From: Thioalkalivibrio sp. ALJ3
Lineage (GTDB): Bacteria; Pseudomonadota; Gammaproteobacteria; Ectothiorhodospirales; Ectothiorhodospiraceae
Length of the DNA: 64,000 nucleotides
NCBI RefSeq assembly: GCF_000377205.1
Contig: NZ_KB897905.1
Location: 62,001 to 126,000, forward strand
Reading direction: 5' to 3'
The notes under the pieces were generated by a model that worked only from the letters and a program-made list of their open reading frames with translations, ran no database searches and was not told the DNA's origin. This document shows positions 34,038 to 41,776 of this stretch, in pieces. The position numbers were made by a program, and so were the translations under genes. How positions within the stretch are numbered: the first letter of the stretch is position 1; every line of letters starts with the position of its first letter.

Positions 34038-35569
34038 GCCGTTCCTCCATGCGATACCCGAGCGCTGGGAGTCACCTCCGGCCCTGCCGGTTCCGGCTTG
34101 CCGTCACGACAGGCGCCGGAGCCGAGCGGCAGCGTCACCACGAAGCGCGTGAGATCCGGATCATGGCGATCCAGCGTCACCTGCCCGCCATGATCCTCCA
34201 GCGCCACCTGCGCAACCGCCAGGCCCAGGCCGGTTCCCTCGCCTGTCGGCTTGGTCGTAAAGAAGGGCTCGAACAGGCGCTCGGCCCGCTCGTCGGAGAT
34301 CCCGCGCCCCGCACGCGGTCCGTCGTCGGCGATTACGCATTCGAGGGTGTCGCCCCGACAACGCCAACTCACCTGCACGCAACCATCGGCCGCCTGAGCC
34401 GCGTTGTCGATCAAGTTCTCCAGGGCCTGACCCAGACGCAGACGGTCAGCCGCCACGGTCAGCGGCTCGCCCGCGAGATCGAAACGAACCCGTTCGCACC
34501 CCTTGCCGCGCTGCTGCACGCGCGCCACGATCTCGCGCACCAGCCCCTGCAACTCCAGCGGACGCTGTTGCAGCGGGTTGCGGCGAGCGAAGTCTAGAAG
34601 CTGGCGCACGATGGTTTCCACGCGCTCCAGTTCCACCTGCAATTCCTGCATCTCCTTGCGCGCAGGGTCGCCGTCGGGCAGCCGTCTTGCGGCACGCTGG
34701 GCGCGACCGGCGATGATGCCCAGGGGCGTACCCAGCTCGTGCGCGACCCCGGCCGCCAACTGACCAATGGCCGCCAGCTTTTCCGAATGTCGCAGCTTTT
34801 CCTCGAGCCGCGCCTGTTCCTCGCGCTGGGCCTGGAGCGCCGCCTCGGAAGCCTCGCGACGCTCCAGCATGCCGTTCATCGTGATCGCCAGACGGCGCAG
34901 TTCCCAGGGGCCCTTTTCCGGGACCCGCAGCCCGCGTTGTCCTTCGCCAATATCACGCATGGCACCAATCAGGCGTCCCACATGGCGTCCGATCGCACGG
35001 TGATGGCCAATCAGCACCACCAGCAGAAACAGGACGCTCACCGCGAGCATCACCATGACCCCCTGCCAGCGCAGCTGCGACACATACGCCCGGAAGGGCG
35101 ACACGTCGCGCGTTACCTGTAGCAGACCGACTATCCGTCCCGCGGAATCCGACAACGGCAGGAAAAACGAAAAGACTTCGCGCCCCTGGTGCTCGTCGAA
35201 CGCGCCGAGGCTGCCGGTTTCGCTGATTGCCTGAGCCTCGCCCGGGTGACGGATCGTGGGGCTGGGCGGGCCACTGGTGGCCACCATATCGCCCTGGGCA
35301 TCGTAGACATACACACCAAACACCTGGTCAATCTGGAACAGCGAATCCAGCGACTGCTGCACCGTGGTCACGTCCTGGTCGATCATCGCCGTTGCCACGG
35401 GCAGGCGAATGGAGCGCGCCACCAGCTCGATATCGGCCTGCATGCGGTTTTCCATCTGTGTCTGGAATTCCTGCAGCCCGAGCGTCACCGTGCCCCCAAC
35501 CACCAGCAGCAGGGGCAGCAGGACAAACAGCAACACCGCATTGCGCAGACTGTTCAGACGTGTAGGCAT
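34034..35569 (-). CDS. Membrane sensor histidine kinase, partner of the NtrC-type regulator
   Basis: A 511-residue kinase. Helix 1 (about 10-30, VLLFVLLPLLLVVGGTVTL) and helix 2 (about 175-195, VMVMLAVSVLFLLVVLIGH) enclose a periplasmic sensing domain of about 140 residues. HAMP and a coiled coil lead to the phosphoacceptor helix AAGVAHELGTPLGIIAGRA, with the His in HELGTPL, and then the ATP-binding domain with NLIDNAAQA, DDGPRAG and GTGLGLAVAQ. The organisation recalls ZraS-type envelope/metal sensors, but the sensing domain is not recognisable. It is the first gene of the kinase-regulator pair; a strong terminator upstream separates it from the small locus at 35637. Confidence 0.92.
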   Translation of the reverse strand: MPTRLNSLRNAVLLFVLLPLLLVVGGTVTLGLQEFQTQMENRMQADIELVARSIRLPVATAMIDQDVTTVQQSLDSLFQIDQVFGVYVYDAQGDMVATSGPPSPTIRHPGEAQAISETGSLGAFDEHQGREVFSFFLPLSDSAGRIVGLLQVTRDVSPFRAYVSQLRWQGVMVMLAVSVLFLLVVLIGHHRAIGRHVGRLIGAMRDIGEGQRGLRVPEKGPWELRRLAITMNGMLERREASEAALQAQREEQARLEEKLRHSEKLAAIGQLAAGVAHELGTPLGIIAGRAQRAARRLPDGDPARKEMQELQVELERVETIVRQLLDFARRNPLQQRPLELQGLVREIVARVQQRGKGCERVRFDLAGEPLTVAADRLRLGQALENLIDNAAQAADGCVQVSWRCRGDTLECVIADDGPRAGRGISDERAERLFEPFFTTKPTGEGTGLGLAVAQVALEDHGGQVTLDRHDPDLTRFVVTLPLGSGACRDGKPEPAGPEVTPSARVSHGGTA

Positions 35570-35603
35570 CGAGCGTTCGGGGGCCAGGGCATCGCTGCCA
35601 TGT

Positions 35604-35617
35604 TAGGGAAACACTGA
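35604..35617. repeat. Solitary end of the palindromic element family
   Basis: TAGGGAAACACTGA, identical to the first 14 bases of the 272-bp elements, without a matching second end nearby. It lies 35 bp upstream of the kinase start codon. Confidence 0.45.
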
Positions 35618-35636
35618 CGGAATGCGAATTCCGGAC

Positions 35637-35733
35637 AAAAAAAAGCGCGGGTTGAGCCCGCGCCAAGAAAACCACCAAAGGAGGATGGAGGAGTCCGCTG
35701 ATGCTGACAGGGGGTGCAGCAATCAGCGTATGC
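35637..35733 (-). ncRNA. Candidate small RNA with anti-Shine-Dalgarno motifs
   Basis: On the minus strand a TTGACA box (35764-35759) is followed about 95 bases later by a strong rho-independent terminator: stem GCGCGGGC/GCCCGCGC-like (35645-35663) plus eight T (35644-35637). The interval contains ACTCCTCC and ATCCTCCTTTGG, which mimic the 16S rRNA 3' tail and could pair with ribosome-binding sites. A clear -10 box is missing, so the 5' end is a guess. There is no open frame on this strand with a start signal. The alternative reading is the plus-strand mini-ORF listed next. Confidence 0.4.
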
Positions 35734-35823
35734 AAATCTTCTAATATAACGATCTTCTTGTCAAGCAGCCTCGTACGCAGGGGGTCGTACTCTTGGGCTA
35801 CTCCGCTCGATCGCTTTTTCTAA
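35701..35823 (+). CDS. Possible 40-residue ORF with strong ribosome-binding site
   Basis: ATG at 35701 is preceded by GGAGGAG with a seven-base spacer, itself just after AAAGGAGG. The predicted peptide begins MLTGGAAISVCKSSNITIFL and ends at TAA 35823. It has no recognisable family, is less GC-rich than its neighbours and may be a by-product of the same purine-rich tract that gives anti-Shine-Dalgarno sequence on the other strand. Low confidence. Confidence 0.2.
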   Translation: MLTGGAAISVCKSSNITIFLSSSLVRRGSYSWATPLDRFF

Positions 35824-35871
35824 AGACTTGCACACCCTTAAAGACGCAGGCGCGCGCGTTCTATTCCCGGA

Positions 35872-35916
35872 TTCTCGTCACGATTTAAAAAAGGCACAAT
35901 CCGCGTTCTCGTCACG
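35872..35916 (+). promoter_or_regulatory. Direct repeats upstream of the gloC-like gene
   Basis: TTCTCGTCACG occurs at 35872-35882 and again at 35906-35916, 34 bp apart start to start, separated by an A-rich tract (TTTAAAAAAGG). The second copy lies 14 bp before the start codon at 35931. It may be an operator; no good sigma-70 boxes were found. Confidence 0.35.
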
Positions 35917-35930
35917 GATCGTTACGCCCT

Positions 35931-36611
35931 ATGCTCCAGCACTTGAGTCACCCGGTAACCGCACTGGCGCAGAACGCGACCTTGATCTGGTGCGACCGGA
36001 CGCGAACCGGCGCCTGGGTGGACCCCGGAGCCGAAGCCGGCACGCTGATCGAGATTGCGAGCCAACAGGAGGTTCAGCTGGATTGCATCCTGCTGACCCA
36101 TGGGCACCTCGACCATGTCGGGGCCGCCTCCGAATTGGCGGACCGCTGCCAGATCCCGATCCTGGGGCCGCAGGCCGAGGACGCCTTCTGGCTGGATCAG
36201 TTGCCGATGCAATGCCAGATGTTCGGGTTTCCCGAAATGCCCCCACTGGCTCCGGATCGCTGGTTGCACGATGGCGAGGAACTGTCTCTGGGCGAGGTCA
36301 CGCTGGAGGTACTGCACTGTCCTGGACACACACCGGGGCACATCGTGTTCTTTGACCGCGAAAGCCGCCTCGCGCTGGTGGGTGACGTGCTGTTCCACGG
36401 CGCTATCGGCCGCAGCGACTTCCCGCGCGGCAACGGGCCGCAACTGATCGAGTCCATCACCCGTCGCCTCTGGCCGCTGGGCGACGATGTGCGCTTTGTG
36501 CCCGGACACGGCCCGGGGTCGACCTTCGGGGAAGAGCGCCGCAGCAACCCCATCGTCGGAGATGCGGCACTCGCCGCTGGCGGTCAGCCCGGGCGCGGAC
36601 GCTATTATTGA
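35931..36611 (+). CDS. GloC/YcbL-type glyoxalase II family hydrolase
   Basis: A 226-residue metallo-beta-lactamase-fold enzyme. LTHGHLDHVGA (about 56-66) is the T-H-x-H-x-D-H zinc motif; CPGHTPGHI (about 131) supplies another His, LVGDVLFHGAIGRSDF (about 151) the bridging Asp, and FVPGHGPGSTFGEE the final His. The short form without a long C-terminal helical domain matches YcbL/GloC, which hydrolyses S-lactoylglutathione. The ribosome-binding site before the ATG is weak. It ends at a palindrome and then a hairpin terminator shared with htpX. Confidence 0.85.
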   Translation: MLQHLSHPVTALAQNATLIWCDRTRTGAWVDPGAEAGTLIEIASQQEVQLDCILLTHGHLDHVGAASELADRCQIPILGPQAEDAFWLDQLPMQCQMFGFPEMPPLAPDRWLHDGEELSLGEVTLEVLHCPGHTPGHIVFFDRESRLALVGDVLFHGAIGRSDFPRGNGPQLIESITRRLWPLGDDVRFVPGHGPGSTFGEERRSNPIVGDAALAAGGQPGRGRYY

Positions 36612-36636
36612 TGCGTTTCGCTTCGCTCAACGCATC
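36610..36636. repeat. Short palindromic repeat GATGCGTT...AACGCATC
   Basis: 8-bp perfect arms (36610-36617, 36629-36636) around a TCGCTTCGCTC loop, starting in the stop codon of the preceding gene. Sequences of this form recur between genes in many proteobacteria. Confidence 0.5.
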
Positions 36637-36663
36637 CTACGAGCGGACCCGCCCCCAAACGAA

Positions 36664-36688
36664 GAAGGCCGCCCTGTGGGCGGCCTTC
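36664..36688. terminator. Bidirectional terminator between gloC-like gene and htpX
   Basis: Perfect 11-bp stem GAAGGCCGCCC-TGT-GGGCGGCCTTC between convergent genes. Confidence 0.8.
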
Positions 36689-36717
36689 CCGATTCCTGCC
36701 TGACGACCCGATACGGA

Positions 36718-37605
36718 TCAGCTGTTTGCCCGCAGTGCCGCGATGCGCTGCTCGATCGGTGGGTGACTCATGAACAGCTTCTTCAGCCCCTGAGCCATAC
36801 CCCCGCGGATGCCGAAGGCCGCCATCTGGTCGGGCATGTCCACCGGGCGTCCCGATGCGCGCGCCAGCGACTCCAGCGCACCGATCATCTTTTCGCGGCC
36901 GGCCAGCTTCGCACCCGCCTCGTCGGCGCGGAACTCGCGCTGGCGCGAGAACCACATGACGATGATCGAGGCCAGAATCGCCAGGATGATCTCGGCGACG
37001 ATGGTGGTGATCCAGAACGCCGGGCCATGACCTGCCTCGTTCTTGAACACCACGCGGTCGACAAAATGACCGGCCACACGGGCCAGGAAGATCACGAAGG
37101 TGTTCACGACCCCCTGGATCAGCGCCAGCGTGACCATATCGCCATTGGCGACGTGCCCGACCTCGTGGCCCAGGACCGCCTCGACCTCGCCCTGGCTCAT
37201 GTTCTGCATCAGCCCGGTGCTCACCGCGACCAGTGCATTGTTCTTGCTCATGCCGGTGGCAAAGGCATTCGGGTCCGGCGAGTCATAGATGCCCACCTCC
37301 GGCATGCCGATCCCGGACTCGCGGGCCTGACGCTGCACGGTCTCCACCAGCCACTGTTCGGTGGCGTTGCGCGGCTTGTCGATCACGTGGACCTTCATCG
37401 TCTTCTTGGCCATCCACTTGGAGATGGCCAGCGAGATGAAGGAGCCGCCAAAACCGAATACCGCGGCAAAGATCAGCAGCGCATTGAGGTCGAGGTGGAC
37501 TCCCTCTTCGTCGAGAATGCGCTCCACGCCCAGCAGGCGCAGGGTAATGCTGAGCACGATGATGATGGCGAAGTTCGTCGCCAGAAACAGCGCAATACGT
37601 TTCAT
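36718..37605 (-). CDS. htpX: Membrane-bound zinc protease HtpX
   Basis: Integral-membrane metalloprotease for quality control of damaged membrane proteins. Two N-terminal helices (about 4-24 and 32-55, [20 protein letters not shown]), the zinc motif [13 protein letters not shown] (about 138-150), two further helices (about 155-180 and 195-217) and the third-ligand region [14 protein letters not shown] give a typical 295-residue HtpX. The start ATG at 37605 has AGGAAGG upstream. In E. coli it is a CpxR/sigma-32 target; no such site was recognised here. Confidence 0.95.
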   Translation of the reverse strand: MKRIALFLATNFAIIIVLSITLRLLGVERILDEEGVHLDLNALLIFAAVFGFGGSFISLAISKWMAKKTMKVHVIDKPRNATEQWLVETVQRQARESGIGMPEVGIYDSPDPNAFATGMSKNNALVAVSTGLMQNMSQGEVEAVLGHEVGHVANGDMVTLALIQGVVNTFVIFLARVAGHFVDRVVFKNEAGHGPAFWITTIVAEIILAILASIIVMWFSRQREFRADEAGAKLAGREKMIGALESLARASGRPVDMPDQMAAFGIRGGMAQGLKKLFMSHPPIEQRIAALRANS

Positions 37606-37716
37606 GAAGCCTTCCTGTACTCCATCAATAAACTCTTCGGGATGTGCTTATAGTCGGGGCACGGCCGCAAAATTCAAGCCCGACCCCCTCCACAGACCAC
37701 CGTTGGCGCTCGCGGT

Positions 37717-39978
37717 TCAGGCCGGCCGCACCTCGATCCAGTCGGCGTTCTGGTAGCCGCGCGGCAGCTGGCGACCGCGCCGCGCGCGCTCGCCAACATA
37801 CTCCGCCCACTCCGCCGGGGCCAGCGCCTTGAAGCGCTTGCCGGCATGCACGACCAGGGTGTCCTGCGGAGAAAGTACGGCCACGCCAAGCACCCGCTCG
37901 GAACCGTCCTTGAGTGCCGCGGAAGGGATGCCAATCAGCTTGTTGCCCTTGCCGCGCGCCAGTTCCGGCAGATCGGTGGCCGGGAACAGCAGCAGATAAC
38001 CGCGCGAAGTGACGACGGCGATGTGATCCTCGTGCGGGTTGCGCACCGGCGCCGGCTGCAGCACGGCGGCCCCGTCGGGCACGGTCAGCACGTTCTTGCC
38101 GGCCTTCTGCCGCCCCAGCAGATCACCCAGCTTCGCGACGAAACCGTAGCCGTAATCCGAGCCCAGCAGCCAGCGATCTTCCTCCGCCCCCGTGGCCATA
38201 CCGACGAAACGCGCGCCCTCCGGCGGGTTCACGCGGCCGGAAAGCGGCTCGCCCTGCCCGCGCGCGGACGGCAAGGTATGGGCGGGGATGGTGTAGGTGC
38301 GGCCGGTGGAGTCGATGAACGCGACCGGCTGGTTGCTGCGCCCGGTGACCGCGGCCTGGAAGGCATCCCCGGCCTTGTAGTTCAGACCGCGGGCATCCAC
38401 ATCGTGGCCCTTGGCCGCGCGCGCCCAGCCCTTTTCCGACAGCACGATGGTCAGCGGCTCGGTGGGCACCAGGGCGGATTCGTCCAGTGCCTGCGCGGCG
38501 GCGCGCTGGACCAGCGGCGAGCGGCGTTCGTCACCATAGTCCGCGGCGTCCTTCTCGATCTCGCGGCGGACCTGGGTGCGCAGGCGGCGTTCGGAACCCA
38601 GGGTCTTCTCCAGCTGGTCACGTTCTTCGCTGAGTTCGTCCTGCTCGCCGCGGATCTTCATCTCCTCGAGCTTGGCCAGATGACGCAGCTTCAGCTCCAG
38701 GATCGCCTCGGCCTGGATGTCGGACAGGCCAAAACGGCTCATCAGTTCGGGCTTGGGCTGGTCGTACTCGCGGATGATCGCGATCACCTCGTCGATATTG
38801 AGATAGGCGATCAGCAGGCCTTCCAGCACGTGCAGCCGCGCCTGCACCTTCTCCAGACGCCACTGCAGGCGCCGGCGCACAGTCTCGATGCGGAAGGTCA
38901 GCCATTCACTCAATAACCCGGCCAGGTCGCGCACCTGCGGGCGCCCGTCAAGGCCAATCACGTTCATGTTCACGCGGTAGGTTTTTTCCAGATCCGTGGT
39001 CGCGAACAGGTGCGCCATCAGCGCATCGACATCCACGCGGTTCGAGCGCGGGGTAATCACCAGGCGGGTCGGGTGCTCGTGGTCGGACTCGTCGCGCAGG
39101 TCCTCGACCATCGGCAGCTTCTTCGCGCGGATCTGGCTGGCGATCTGCTCCAGCAGCTTGGCCCCGGAGACCTGATGCGGCAGCGCGGTGACCACGATAT
39201 CGTCGCCTTCGCGTTCATAGCGCGCCCGCGCGCGGATCGAGCCCTGTCCGGTCTCGTAGACCTTTCGCAGCTCGGGGGGCGAAGTGATGATCTCGGCCTC
39301 GGTGGGAAAGTCCGGCGCCGGCAGGTGCTCGCACAGCTCCGCGACGGTCGCCTTCGGATGCTCCAGCAGGTGCACGCAGGCCGCGGCCACCTCGCGCAGG
39401 TTGTGCGGCGGGATGTCGGTGGCCATGCCCACGGCGATCCCGGAGCCACCGTTCAGCAGCACGTTCGGCAGCCGGGCCGGCAGCACCTTCGGCTCGTCCA
39501 GCGCGCCGTCGAAATTGGGCACCCAGTCCACCGTGCCCTGCCCCAGCTCCGAGAGCAGCAGCTGCGCGTAGCGCGACAGACGCGACTCGGTATAGCGCAT
39601 CGCGGCGAAGGACTTGGGATCGTCCGGGGATCCCCAGTTGCCTTGCCCGTCGACGAACGGGTAGCGATAGGAGAAGGGCTGCGCCATCAGCACCATCGCC
39701 TCGTAGCACGCCGAGTCGCCATGCGGATGGAACTTGCCGAGGACGTCACCGACGGTGCGCGCGGACTTCTTGTACTTGGCCGTGGCCGAGAGCCCCAGCT
39801 CGCTCATCGCGTAGATGATGCGGCGCTGCACAGGCTTGAGCCCGTCGCCGATGTGCGGCAGCGCACGGTCCAGGATCACGTACATGGAGTAGTCCAGGTA
39901 CGCCTTCTCGGTGAAGTCCTTCAGCGGCAGCTGCTCGCCACTGTTGGCGAACAGGCTGGGGGTCTCGATATCGGTCAT
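37717..39978 (-). CDS. parC: DNA topoisomerase IV subunit A
   Basis: Type IIA topoisomerase subunit that decatenates daughter chromosomes. The 753-residue protein has the breakage-reunion domain with [34 protein letters not shown] (quinolone-determining Ser and Glu are the susceptible forms) and the catalytic Tyr in [11 protein letters not shown] coiled coil ([20 protein letters not shown]) and C-terminal propeller blades ([30 protein letters not shown]) follow. The start has a GAGGAAG site at 39982-39988, immediately beside the left end of the decayed repeat element at 39989, so the promoter must lie within or beyond that element. parE is not in the window. Confidence 0.96.
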   Translation of the reverse strand: MTDIETPSLFANSGEQLPLKDFTEKAYLDYSMYVILDRALPHIGDGLKPVQRRIIYAMSELGLSATAKYKKSARTVGDVLGKFHPHGDSACYEAMVLMAQPFSYRYPFVDGQGNWGSPDDPKSFAAMRYTESRLSRYAQLLLSELGQGTVDWVPNFDGALDEPKVLPARLPNVLLNGGSGIAVGMATDIPPHNLREVAAACVHLLEHPKATVAELCEHLPAPDFPTEAEIITSPPELRKVYETGQGSIRARARYEREGDDIVVTALPHQVSGAKLLEQIASQIRAKKLPMVEDLRDESDHEHPTRLVITPRSNRVDVDALMAHLFATTDLEKTYRVNMNVIGLDGRPQVRDLAGLLSEWLTFRIETVRRRLQWRLEKVQARLHVLEGLLIAYLNIDEVIAIIREYDQPKPELMSRFGLSDIQAEAILELKLRHLAKLEEMKIRGEQDELSEERDQLEKTLGSERRLRTQVRREIEKDAADYGDERRSPLVQRAAAQALDESALVPTEPLTIVLSEKGWARAAKGHDVDARGLNYKAGDAFQAAVTGRSNQPVAFIDSTGRTYTIPAHTLPSARGQGEPLSGRVNPPEGARFVGMATGAEEDRWLLGSDYGYGFVAKLGDLLGRQKAGKNVLTVPDGAAVLQPAPVRNPHEDHIAVVTSRGYLLLFPATDLPELARGKGNKLIGIPSAALKDGSERVLGVAVLSPQDTLVVHAGKRFKALAPAEWAEYVGERARRGRQLPRGYQNADWIEVRPA

Positions 39979-39988
39979 CGGCTTCCTC

Positions 39989-40170
39989 TAAAGAAGCACT
40001 GAATAAAGCCATCCTGGCTTTCTCAGCGCGCACGGCACTGCATCGTCTTGCATACCTTTGCGCTGGCAAAGGGGGTTGCAGCTTGCTTCGGGATCAACCA
40101 TCTACGGTGGTCGATTCCGGCGGCACGTCCCTGTGCCGCAGGGAAACGCCGATCAATCAGCGTTTCCCTA
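39989..40170. repeat. Decayed relative of the palindromic element, upstream of parC
   Basis: The left edge TAAAGAAGCACTGAAT and the right edge, read inward, TAGGGAAACGCTGATT agree with the 272-bp element ends, mostly by transitions. Inside is AAAGCCA-TCC-TGGCTTT (40004-40020). At 40140-40169 the right end is itself a palindrome (AGGGAAACGC...AGCGTTTCCCT), as if two ends had been joined. Fills most of the parC-cls intergenic space. Confidence 0.5.
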
Positions 40171-40266
40171 AGGGCGAATGGATCACCATGGCGGCCTTTT
40201 ACCGCTCGCCCGGCCCGCGTACTGTAGCGATCACATCGCCACCATTCCATTCCCGGGGAGAATGCC

Positions 40267-41691
40267 GTGCTGGGTACCGGCTGGACTGCCAGTATCACTG
40301 CCATCGCTGTTTTCGCACTGGCCGTTGTCAGTGTCATGCACGCGCTGCTCCAGCGCCGCGAGACCGGCACCGTCATCGCGTGGGTGGGCCTGATCGTTCT
40401 GCTGCCGCTTGGCGGCTCGATCCTGTACTGGATGTTCGGGGTAAACCGTATCCGCCGCCGGGCCCACGCCCTGCGCGAGGGACACCTGCTGGTCGATCCC
40501 GCCGCCCGCGAGGCCAACGGCCCGGGCATCCCATCGCGCTGGGCGCGGCTGCTGAGCTCTGGCGACCGTCTTGCACCCTTTCGTACCAGCGCGGACAACT
40601 CGGTGCGACCATTAACCGATGGCGATCAGGCATACGCGGCCATGCTCGGGGCGATCGACCGCGCATCCCGGAGCATTACCCTGGCGACCTACATCTTTGA
40701 TTACGACGTAATCGGACAGCGCTTTGTGCGCCACCTGAAGGCCGCCCGCGACCGTGGTGTCGAGGTGCGTGTCCTGATCGATGGCATCGGTGCACGCTAC
40801 AGCCGCCGCAACACCCTGCGGTTCCTCAAGCGGGCCGGCATCCCGGCCGCCGCCTTCATGCCCGTCCACCATCTGCCGCGCACGCTCGCCGCGTTCAATC
40901 TGCGCAATCACCGCAAAATGCTGCTGGTAGATGGCGAGCACGGCTTCACCGGGGGAATGAATATCCGTCGCGGGCACAGTGCAAGCGATCCGGGCCCCCA
41001 CCCGATACAGGATCTGCACTTCGAGGTCCGCGGCCCCATCTGCCTGCAGCTCCAGCGGGTGTTCGCAGAAGACTGGCAATTCAGTACCCAGGAGGCGCTC
41101 GAAGGTACTCCCTGGTTCCCGGAGGAGACCCGCCCGGCCGGTGCGCTCCTGTGCCGCGCACTGCCGGACGGCCCCGATGAGGACTTCGAGGTGATCAAGT
41201 TTACCCTGCTGGCTGCGATCGCCGAGGCACGCGAGCGCATCACCGTGGTGACGCCCTACTTCCTGCCTGACCTGGAACTGCTGGGCGCCCTCAAGGCTGC
41301 GGCTTTGCGCGGCATCGAGGTCGATCTGCTGCTGCCGGAACGCAACAACCTGCGCCTGGTCGAGTGGGCGACCCGCCCCTTGCACGGCGAGTTGCTGGCG
41401 CGTGGCTGCCGCATCTGGCTGACACCCCCTCCGTTCAACCACTCCAAGATGATGCTGGTGGATGGTGAATGGCTCCTTGTGGGGTCGGCCAACTGGGACC
41501 CCCGCAGCCTGCGGCTCAACTTCGAGTGCAATCTCGAATGTCTGGACCGTGATCTGGGCCAGCAACTCGGCGCATGGGCAGAAGACCTGCGTACGCGCTC
41601 CCACCCGCTCACCCTTGAAGATGTCCACGCCCGGCCCCTCCCTGCCCGTCTGCGCGACGGCGCGGCCCGTCTGCTGACCCCGTACCTGTAA
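40267..41691 (+). CDS. cls: Cardiolipin synthase
   Basis: Phospholipase D-superfamily enzyme making cardiolipin from phosphatidylglycerol. Two N-terminal membrane helices (about 5-22 and 34-55, VIAWVGLIVLLPLGGSILYW) precede two catalytic HKD motifs: NHRKMLLVDGEHGFTGGMN (about 216) and NHSKMMLVDGEWLLVGSAN (about 395), both intact. The GTG at 40267 is chosen because of GGGGAG six bases upstream and the LGTGWTASITAIAVFA start of helix 1. The 474-residue length fits ClsA. Divergent from parC. Confidence 0.93.
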   Translation: MLGTGWTASITAIAVFALAVVSVMHALLQRRETGTVIAWVGLIVLLPLGGSILYWMFGVNRIRRRAHALREGHLLVDPAAREANGPGIPSRWARLLSSGDRLAPFRTSADNSVRPLTDGDQAYAAMLGAIDRASRSITLATYIFDYDVIGQRFVRHLKAARDRGVEVRVLIDGIGARYSRRNTLRFLKRAGIPAAAFMPVHHLPRTLAAFNLRNHRKMLLVDGEHGFTGGMNIRRGHSASDPGPHPIQDLHFEVRGPICLQLQRVFAEDWQFSTQEALEGTPWFPEETRPAGALLCRALPDGPDEDFEVIKFTLLAAIAEARERITVVTPYFLPDLELLGALKAAALRGIEVDLLLPERNNLRLVEWATRPLHGELLARGCRIWLTPPPFNHSKMMLVDGEWLLVGSANWDPRSLRLNFECNLECLDRDLGQQLGAWAEDLRTRSHPLTLEDVHARPLPARLRDGAARLLTPYL

Positions 41692-41776
41692 ATCGCCCAC
41701 CGCGCGCAAGCCGTGCGCGGTTGTGCTTAACTCAGCAGTACGGAAAGGGATTTCCGCCGCTCCAGGGGGGTTGGTC

